NCBI GenBank assembly: GCA_001789355.1
Contig: MFZI01000053.1
Location: forward strand, 1-6,228
From: Candidatus Roizmanbacteria bacterium RIFCSPHIGHO2_01_FULL_39_8
Lineage (GTDB): Bacteria; Patescibacteriota; Microgenomatia; UBA1406; GWC2-37-13
Reading direction: 5' to 3'
Length of the DNA: 6,228 bases
The notes below the pieces were generated by a model. It was not told the origin of the DNA. It searched no databases and saw nothing but the letters and a program-made list of their open reading frames with translations. Positions 1 through 5,350 of this stretch are shown piece after piece; the stretch's first letter is position 1; the number at the start of each line of letters is the position of its first letter. The position numbers and the translations under genes are program-made.

Positions 1-1064
1 ACCGTTATGTGCCCCATCTTGCGTTCAACTTTTGTTTGTTTTTTACCATACAAATGTACGGTTACGTTGGGTATAGCTAAAGCTTTTTCCATTCCCTCTA
101 CATTTGCATCTCCAAATCTTTCTCCCAGAATATTAATCATTACTGCGGCCGGGACTTTCAGAGTAGTATCACCCAATGGCAAACCGCAGATTGCACGGAT
201 ATGCTGTTCAAACTGTGAAGTGATACATGCTTCTATCGTATAATGGCCAGAGTTATGTACGCGCGGTGCAATTTCATTGAGCAGTATTTTATCATCTTTC
301 GTCTTAAACATTTCAATCCCAAAAACGCCGGCACCTTTTAATAATTTCATGGTTTTTATTGCCAAATTGATCGCCCTTTTTCTCGCTACTTGGGAAATTG
401 CCGCCGGAACTAATACAAAATGACAGATATTCTTTTTTTGTACCGTTTCGACCACCGGATAGGAGATGATATCGCCTTTCGTATTTCGCGCAACCATGAT
501 TGCCAGTTCCTTTTCGAAGGATACATACGCCTCAGCATAAAGCTTTTTTCCTGCAAATCTTTTCCACGCTTCATGAATATCTTTTTTATTCTTCACTAAC
601 GCGTTTCCCTTGCCATCGTATGCGTCAAATCGTGCTTTGAGAAGAAAGGGGAATCCAAATTTTTTTGCTGCTTTTTCAATATCTTTTTTATCTTTTACCG
701 GTACAAATTCCGGACTTGGCAGATTTCCTTTCCTAAATAAATATTTTTGCTCCAATTTATCCTGAAAAAGACGCCATGATTTTCCGGAGGGACTAATAAT
801 GCACTCCACTTTTTTTCCCAATTCATCTAAAAATTGACCGTTGGTATTTTCGATTTCAAAGGTTAGATAATCAGATTGCTGAGCCATTTTGATGATTGCT
901 TTTTCGTCATTATAGTCAGCGACAATCTGCTCATCGGCGACATGGCTTGCAGGACTGTGGGGAGTCGGGTCAAGAATGACCACATAAAAACCCATCTTTT
1001 TCGCCTCTACCGCCATCATTTTTCCCAGCTGTCCTCCTCCTACAATCCCTATTCTATTTTTCAT
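1..1064 (-). CDS. purK: N5-carboxyaminoimidazole ribonucleotide synthase, PurK (C-terminus cut by window edge)
   Basis: ATP-grasp enzyme that carboxylates AIR with bicarbonate and ATP to N5-CAIR, which PurE then isomerises to CAIR. Reading from the ATG at 1064 gives 354 complete codons without a stop to the left edge; PurK is usually about 355-390 residues, so only a short tail is missing. Motifs: nucleotide-binding N-terminus RIGIVGGGQLGKMM (4-17), LDPTPHSPAS (31-40) with the typical PurK D-P-x-x-x-P-A pattern, ATP-grasp strand FLLKARFDAYDGKGN (140-154), GVFGIEMF (246-253), the diagnostic NEIAPRVHNSGHYTIEAC (263-280), and the C-terminal RKMGHIT (348-354), which the family also has. The NSGHYT motif separates PurK from PurT and other ATP-grasp carboxylases. 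The start lies inside the end of purB (11-nt overlap, different frame), with no Shine-Dalgarno sequence, pointing to translation coupled to purB. PurE is not in the window; it would be expected nearby, perhaps just beyond the left edge. Confidence 0.96.
   Translation of the reverse strand, partial: MKNRIGIVGGGQLGKMMAVEAKKMGFYVVILDPTPHSPASHVADEQIVADYNDEKAIIKMAQQSDYLTFEIENTNGQFLDELGKKVECIISPSGKSWRLFQDKLEQKYLFRKGNLPSPEFVPVKDKKDIEKAAKKFGFPFLLKARFDAYDGKGNALVKNKKDIHEAWKRFAGKKLYAEAYVSFEKELAIMVARNTKGDIISYPVVETVQKKNICHFVLVPAAISQVARKRAINLAIKTMKLLKGAGVFGIEMFKTKDDKILLNEIAPRVHNSGHYTIEACITSQFEQHIRAICGLPLGDTTLKVPAAVMINILGERFGDANVEGMEKALAIPNVTVHLYGKKQTKVERKMGHIT
1054..1064 (-). promoter_or_regulatory. Stop-start overlap of purB and purK
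   Basis: The purK ATG (1062-1064) sits 11 nt before the end of purB, whose TAG is at 1054-1056; the coding strand reads ATGAAAAATAG. The upstream bases are A-rich (ATTAAAAAAATAA) without a Shine-Dalgarno core. Such overlaps usually mean that ribosomes finishing purB re-initiate on purK. The overlap itself is plain in the sequence; coupling is inferred. Confidence 0.7.
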
Positions 1065-2457
1065 TTATTTTTTTAATATGTCTCACCAGTTTCACTGCTC
1101 TTTCTGGTGCATCCCCCATATGACTTTTGACATCGAGTAATTTTTTCAGATCCTCGCTGTTCAAATATTTTTTTAGCCGTTTATTCTCCAGTAATAATTT
1201 TTCCATGGGATTCGGTTGACCTGACTGGATTTTTTGCCATGCAACAAGAGAAATTGATCGCAAAACTTCGTGCATTTCTTGCCGGTTTGCTCCTTTTTTG
1301 ACGGCCTCGATGAGAATCGCTTCGCTCGCTGCAAAAGGAGCGTATTGAGCGAGATTAAATGCAATCCTTTTTTCATTGATCACCAAACCGCCAATAATTT
1401 TTCCAGCAGACATAAGGATTTGTTCAGCTGCCAAAAATCCTTCCGCCATGATTATTCGCTTATTTGCTGAATCATCCAGTGTCCGCTCAAGATAGGAAAG
1501 CGAAGCGTTTTCTAAGGCAATATTTGGGAGCGATGCAACATAGCGGGCAAGAGAACAAATTTTTTCTGAAGAGATCGGGTTTTTCTTAAACGGCATAGCA
1601 GACGAACCCACTTGTTTTTTGCCAAACGGTTCGGACCACTCGCCAAAATGTGGTGACTGTAAAATTCTGAGATCCCCTGCAAATTTAGCGAGCGATGAGG
1701 TGACATAAGTAAGGCAGTTTAAAACAATAACATCATATTGGCGCGGATAAACTTGGGACGAAATCAACACTGGTTCTAAATCGAGTTGTTGCATTATTAA
1801 TTTTTCAAATTGATCGGTCCTCATCTTGCTATTTCTCAAAAGGGCAGAATAACTTGCCGAACTTCCGACAGCCCCCTTCATCCCTTTAGCTTTGATCTGT
1901 TTTTTGACGAAGGAAATATATGTTAAGGAGCTAAGCAAGTCTTGAGCATAAAATGCAAGGCGATAGCCAACGGTGGTTGGTTCGGCCGGCTGCAGATGAG
2001 TATATCCAATGCAGGGAAAATCTGCATATTTTTTTATCAGGCGGCTAAAGAGTGAAAGTACGTTTTTTGTCTTTTTCTCGATAAGGCAGAGCGCCTCTTT
2101 TATTCGCAACATATCAGCGTTGTCGACGATGTCCATGCTGGTTGCACCCAGATGAATTTTCCCTCCGCCGATTTTAGCTTTTTCAGCAAACTCCTTGATA
2201 GCTGCAACCACGTCGTGTCTTGTTTCTTTTTCTATTTCTAAAATCCTATGTATATCGAAGTTATTCTCGTTTTTTTTCAAATCCGCCAATTCTTCTCTAC
2301 TTACCAGTCCCGCCTGATATTCAACTTGGGCTAAGGCAACCCAAATCCTTCTCCAGAGTTGGTATTTGTGTTGCTCGCTAAAAATTTGTCTCATTTCATT
2401 TGAACCGTAGCGCCAGGTAAAAGGCGAAACATACGTTGAAAAATCTATATTTCTCAT
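1054..2457 (-). CDS. purB: Adenylosuccinate lyase
   Basis: Fumarase/aspartase-superfamily lyase that releases fumarate from SAICAR (giving AICAR, the substrate of PurP) and from adenylosuccinate (giving AMP); normally a cytosolic homotetramer. From the ATG at 2457 the protein has 467 residues. Visible motifs are RYGSNEMRQIFSEQHKY (16-32), TRHDVVA (79-85), HLGATSMDIVDN (102-113), the region-2 motif YTHLQPAEPTTVG with general-acid His154 (152-164), the flexible signature loop GSSAMPFKKNP with catalytic Ser285/Ser286 (284-294), and LERTLDDSANKR (323-334). All catalytic elements are present. The N-terminal wording and the LERTLDDSAN block resemble the eukaryotic/human-type ADSL more than the short Bacillus or E. 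coli forms. The frame is also open to a TTG at 2481, but that would overlap the upstream gene and add eight residues (MRRYQHNT) with no family match; the ATG at 2457, 4 nt after the previous stop, fits better. Its 3' end overlaps purK by 11 nt. Confidence 0.96.
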   Translation of the reverse strand: MRNIDFSTYVSPFTWRYGSNEMRQIFSEQHKYQLWRRIWVALAQVEYQAGLVSREELADLKKNENNFDIHRILEIEKETRHDVVAAIKEFAEKAKIGGGKIHLGATSMDIVDNADMLRIKEALCLIEKKTKNVLSLFSRLIKKYADFPCIGYTHLQPAEPTTVGYRLAFYAQDLLSSLTYISFVKKQIKAKGMKGAVGSSASYSALLRNSKMRTDQFEKLIMQQLDLEPVLISSQVYPRQYDVIVLNCLTYVTSSLAKFAGDLRILQSPHFGEWSEPFGKKQVGSSAMPFKKNPISSEKICSLARYVASLPNIALENASLSYLERTLDDSANKRIIMAEGFLAAEQILMSAGKIIGGLVINEKRIAFNLAQYAPFAASEAILIEAVKKGANRQEMHEVLRSISLVAWQKIQSGQPNPMEKLLLENKRLKKYLNSEDLKKLLDVKSHMGDAPERAVKLVRHIKKINEK

Positions 2458-2481
2458 AGTATTATGTTGATATCTTCGCAA
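2455..2481 (-). promoter_or_regulatory. purB: Translation start region of purB (ATG 2457 preferred over TTG 2481)
   Basis: The coding strand reads TAATACTATGAGA, with the purP2 stop TAA at 2462-2464 and the purB ATG at 2455-2457. An in-frame TTG at 2479-2481 lies inside purP2. There is no G-rich ribosome site before either codon. The ATG gives a protein that begins directly with the family sequence, and a spacing like the other junctions of the operon, so it is the better start. Confidence 0.7.
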
Positions 2482-3547
2482 ACTTTTTGGTTTTTACTGC
2501 TTTTTTTATTTCCATGGCTATCCGTCTGCCTACAGAAATTGGCTCTCCATGGAGGTAGTAACTGTAGGGGGTTGCCATAATCCCGGGAGACCCCGGAACG
2601 CGCGGTGAAATATCAAAAACGACTATGTCTTTTTTGGGAGGGCCGGGAGTAATAATGCTTTGCAGGGAAAAGGGACCGATGATTCCCGGAGAAAATAATT
2701 CTTTGCTTGCGGCGACGAACCGTTCGCCAATTTCGAACGCCTTTTCCAAAAGGGACTCAAGCACCGTCACCGCCATGTGGCCGGCTTCTTCATATTTGGC
2801 ACCCATTTTTTTAATAACGTCGATTTGATAAGAAGCGGGGATTTTCAAAAGACCTTCGATATTAGTCTGGCGACGCGTGTCGGTGCCGAGAAGTTCCAAA
2901 CGATTCGAGAGCGGTGAATAAAAAAAATTAAAGTTGACTTGAACTCCCACCACAAACTCCTCTATCACTTTTTGATCGAGCTGTTTACGGGTAAAAATTC
3001 CTTTCTCTATTTTATCTTCCATCTTTTTTTGATAGTCTTGATAGTTTTCCACCAAGAAGAATGCCCGTTCAAAAACGCGTGTTTTTTCCTGAATTTTAAC
3101 CAAACATAACCGATCTATCTTTTTTGGATCCTTAAATTGTTTTGGGTAAGTGATTCCTGATTTTTCCAGAAGGAAGTACTGATTTTTTGAGCGGTTTCGT
3201 TCCTCGATTTTTAGGAGAAAGCGGTTCCCGAAGATGGGAACTTTAAAATCGTTTTCGATCGCTCGGTAGTCAAAATGCAGATATGCCTCAAATGAGCGAT
3301 TTGGGACAAAAATAACTTTTTTTTTCAATAATTTTTTTTGGATCTCCGGTTTGAGGAGGTCGGAAAATTTAGCAAGCGTTAAACATTCATCAACGCAACC
3401 CAATTTTCCGCTGGTCTGGTAATATTTTTCATAGGTTTTTTCGCGGCCGGTTTCTACGATGACCAAAGTAGGAAAGCCCTCGTCCTTTGCACCCCGACAA
3501 ATATCTAGTGCAGAATGGGATCCGAGTGTGGCGATCGTATAAGTCAT
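2462..3547 (-). CDS. purP2: Divergent PurP paralogue (PurP-family ATP-grasp protein with altered ATP loop)
   Basis: Second member of the formate-phosphoribosylaminoimidazolecarboxamide ligase family, 361 residues, close to the usual PurP length. It keeps TIATLGSHSALDI (4-16), VPIFGNRFLLKIE (103-115), EEFVVGVQVNFNFFYSPL (196-213), LLGTDTRRQTNIEGLLKIP (219-237), IIGPFSLQS (289-297) and GEPISVGRRIAMEIK (334-348). It differs from the upstream copy where ATP should bind: KIQEKTRVFERAFF (151-164) has no glycine and about two extra residues, VPHGSF reads VPNRSF (81-86), the second acidic ligand is Asp (FDIS, Asp312) followed by PRVPGSPG, and RES reads LES (263-265). By eye the two copies are only about one-third identical, so this is an ancient paralogue and not a recent duplication. 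From memory, archaeal genomes with two PurP genes have a second class of this kind, so the changes look like a subfamily and not decay. Its reaction is unknown to me: partner subunit, regulator, or a neighbouring step in AICAR-to-IMP conversion are possible. The ATG follows the upstream TAA by one base. Confidence 0.85.
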   Translation of the reverse strand: MTYTIATLGSHSALDICRGAKDEGFPTLVIVETGREKTYEKYYQTSGKLGCVDECLTLAKFSDLLKPEIQKKLLKKKVIFVPNRSFEAYLHFDYRAIENDFKVPIFGNRFLLKIEERNRSKNQYFLLEKSGITYPKQFKDPKKIDRLCLVKIQEKTRVFERAFFLVENYQDYQKKMEDKIEKGIFTRKQLDQKVIEEFVVGVQVNFNFFYSPLSNRLELLGTDTRRQTNIEGLLKIPASYQIDVIKKMGAKYEEAGHMAVTVLESLLEKAFEIGERFVAASKELFSPGIIGPFSLQSIITPGPPKKDIVVFDISPRVPGSPGIMATPYSYYLHGEPISVGRRIAMEIKKAVKTKKFAKIST

Positions 3548-3548
3548 A

Positions 3549-4559
3549 TTAATCAGTAATTAAAGCTAATTTATTTTTTTTAATCGCAATTTTTATCTCT
3601 CTCGCTATTCTTCTTCCCATGCTCATGGGCTCATCATATAAGAGCCAGGAATAGGGTGATCCATTTTGGAAAAGAAATGTACCCGCAACAATTCGTGCAG
3701 AAATTTCGATGACATGAAACTTTTGATCAGACGTAATGACCGCTTCTAAACAAAAAGGTCCAAATAGACCCTTTTTATCAATAATTTTTTGCGAAGCCTC
3801 GACGATCCTCTCCCCCATGGCAAAGGCTTCCATGAGCATCGATTCCCGGAGTGTCAACGCGCTATTTGCGACCACCACATAACTCAAGTCAATATCCATA
3901 TTCCGCTGGTGCTGGTAAGGAATTCTTCCCAGTGCATCGGTGTTGGTTTCATATCTTCTATCGACTCCGAGGATCTCAATTTTATTGGATATGGGAGAAT
4001 AAAAATAATGGATGTACAAAGGGACACCAACGATATATTTTTGAATTATATATGGTTTTCCAAGCAGAGTTTTTAATTTTTTTTTGAGCTTGTTTTTATC
4101 GCTCGCAAAAATATATCCTTTTCCTCCCGCTGCTCCATATGATTTTATAATCACCGGATATTCTGCCTCATCGGCATTTTTGTATATCGGCGCTTTATTA
4201 ATACCTGATTCTGTCATCCAGGTATGCTGCTTTGATCGATCGAATTCCCAATCCAACACGTTCTTGTTGCCAAAATACGGGAGATGCATTTTTTTGTTTC
4301 CTTCCAGACTCAAATAGGCAACAAACGATCCGTGAGGGATAATGATCACGTTCTTTTTCTTCAATTTTTTCTCCACTTCGTGGAACTGGGAAAAAGATGG
4401 AATCTGCGACACTTCATCAATAAATGGAAATCGTCGGTAAAAATCAGTCCGGTCGGGAGTCGTAATAAGCAGCGTTTTAAAGTCTTCATCTTTGGCTCCT
4501 TTTAATATGGTGAGCGCCGAATGACTGCCCAGTGTAGCTATCGTGTATTGTTTTTTCAT
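3549..4559 (-). CDS. purP: Formate-dependent FAICAR synthetase, PurP (canonical copy)
   Basis: 5-formaminoimidazole-4-carboxamide ribonucleotide synthetase: joins formate to AICAR with ATP to give FAICAR, replacing the folate-dependent PurH transformylase. The 336-residue protein has the PurP N-terminal nucleotide motif ATLGSHSAL (8-16), IPHGSFVAY (74-82), LPYFGNKNVL (93-102), an ATP-grasp strand and glycine-rich loop IIKSYGAAGGKGY (137-149), HYFYSPISNKIEILGVDRR (184-202), RESMLMEAFAMGERI (238-252), GPFCLEAV (267-274) with the likely metal ligands Glu272 and Glu285 (VIEISAR), and PMSMGRRIAREIK (311-323). All these match the archaeal family characterised in Methanocaldococcus. It is about 25 residues shorter than that enzyme; part of the loss is the helix-turn between the ATP loop and the IVGVPLYIHYF strand. 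It lies 13 nt after purQ and 1 nt before a second PurP-type gene. The start is the first ATG and sits just before the conserved strand. Family assignment is firm; activity is inferred from intact motifs. Confidence 0.93.
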   Translation of the reverse strand: MKKQYTIATLGSHSALTILKGAKDEDFKTLLITTPDRTDFYRRFPFIDEVSQIPSFSQFHEVEKKLKKKNVIIIPHGSFVAYLSLEGNKKMHLPYFGNKNVLDWEFDRSKQHTWMTESGINKAPIYKNADEAEYPVIIKSYGAAGGKGYIFASDKNKLKKKLKTLLGKPYIIQKYIVGVPLYIHYFYSPISNKIEILGVDRRYETNTDALGRIPYQHQRNMDIDLSYVVVANSALTLRESMLMEAFAMGERIVEASQKIIDKKGLFGPFCLEAVITSDQKFHVIEISARIVAGTFLFQNGSPYSWLLYDEPMSMGRRIAREIKIAIKKNKLALITD

Positions 4560-4572
4560 TGCAGTAATATTT

Positions 4573-5349
4573 CTAATTGAAATAGTCTATCGCATTCTTA
4601 AAAATGCGCAAACCAGGGCCTTTATCGGGGATGATTTCACCCGATCTCTTATATTTTTCTCTTAAGTATGGCCAGTTAGGCAATTGGGTGAAAAACATGG
4701 CTCGTTCGGGATGGGGCATGAGGCCGAATATTTTGCCACTCTCATCGCTTATTCCGGCAATATTGTCAATTGATCCATTTGGATTTGCGGGGAGCGATTG
4801 ATATTCACATACCGCACCTTTGGTATAGCGTAAAGCAACCAATGTTTTTTTCTTTATAACATCAAGCGTTTTTGCATCAACGTACACGTTACCTTCACCA
4901 TGGGCAATTGGCATTGAAATTGTTTTAATTCCTCGTAACCACGGTGAGCTGTTTTCTACTTTACAGTCTACCCAGCGATCTGTGTAGCGAGCAGTATTAT
5001 TGTTAATTAATGCAATCTTAACCGGTAATAGTTCAAGATGTGCCAGGATTTGAAATCCATTGCAAATGCCAATAACGAGACGATCCTGTGCAATAAATTT
5101 TTTGAGTTTTTCCAAAAGATGATTTTTCATTTTATTGGCAAATGCATTGCCGGCTCCAGTATCATCGCCGTAAGCAAATCCTCCTGGTATGGCGAGAATT
5201 TGGTAATCATTCAGCTTTTTTATACCAGCGATAAGATCATTGATATGGACAATATCTCCTGGCCCACCAGCCAATTCAAAAGCATATTTTGTTTCTTCTT
5301 CACAGTTTAGTCCATAACCAGCCATGATCATGAAGTTGGGTTTTTCCAT
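4573..5349 (-). CDS. purQ: Phosphoribosylformylglycinamidine synthase, PurQ glutaminase subunit
   Basis: Class I glutamine amidotransferase that hydrolyses glutamine and passes ammonia to PurL for FGAM formation. The 258-residue protein shows an N-terminal GYGLNCEEET segment (usual PurQ form G-x-NC-D/E-x-ET), the oxyanion-strand motif IPGGFAYGDD at 54-63, the nucleophile elbow GICNGFQIL with catalytic Cys96, IAHGEGN at 148-154, and the catalytic dyad in LMPHPER with His213 and Glu215. The full triad is present, so it should be active. It is longer than the roughly 227-residue Bacillus PurQ; the extra length is mostly in the C-terminal third (PNWPYLREKYKRSG region), as in the longer PurQ forms of archaea and some bacteria. 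The ATG at 5349 is chosen because it follows the purL stop by one base (TAAGATG) and begins the conserved domain at once. No Shine-Dalgarno sequence precedes it, so translation is probably coupled to purL. Confidence 0.97.
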   Translation of the reverse strand: MEKPNFMIMAGYGLNCEEETKYAFELAGGPGDIVHINDLIAGIKKLNDYQILAIPGGFAYGDDTGAGNAFANKMKNHLLEKLKKFIAQDRLVIGICNGFQILAHLELLPVKIALINNNTARYTDRWVDCKVENSSPWLRGIKTISMPIAHGEGNVYVDAKTLDVIKKKTLVALRYTKGAVCEYQSLPANPNGSIDNIAGISDESGKIFGLMPHPERAMFFTQLPNWPYLREKYKRSGEIIPDKGPGLRIFKNAIDYFN

Positions 5350-5350
5350 C

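Noticed and set aside
7..243. Plus-strand open frame of 78 codons at the left edge
   Set aside because: It is antisense to purK, which is clearly coding on the other strand through RKMGHIT; the plus-strand protein has no recognisable features.
2458..2481. Longer PurB starting from the TTG at 2481
   Set aside because: It would add eight residues without family similarity and overlap purP2; the ATG at 2457 is the natural start.
2560..2660. Locally G+C-rich patch as a sign of an inserted segment
   Set aside because: It encodes the proline- and glycine-rich family motifs near the C-terminus of the second PurP (PRVPGSPG, TPGPPKK), which accounts for the composition.
3317..3339. T-rich stretches on the plus strand as possible terminators
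   Set aside because: They lie inside coding sequence, have no stem before them, and are A-runs in the actual transcript.
3789..4087. Overlapping plus-strand frames of 95 and 78 codons
   Set aside because: Both lie antisense to the first PurP gene, overlap each other in different frames, and match nothing I recognise.
4234..4241. Short palindrome GATCGATC in the first PurP gene
   Set aside because: An isolated eight-base palindrome inside coding sequence is expected by chance, and no second copy is arranged with it.
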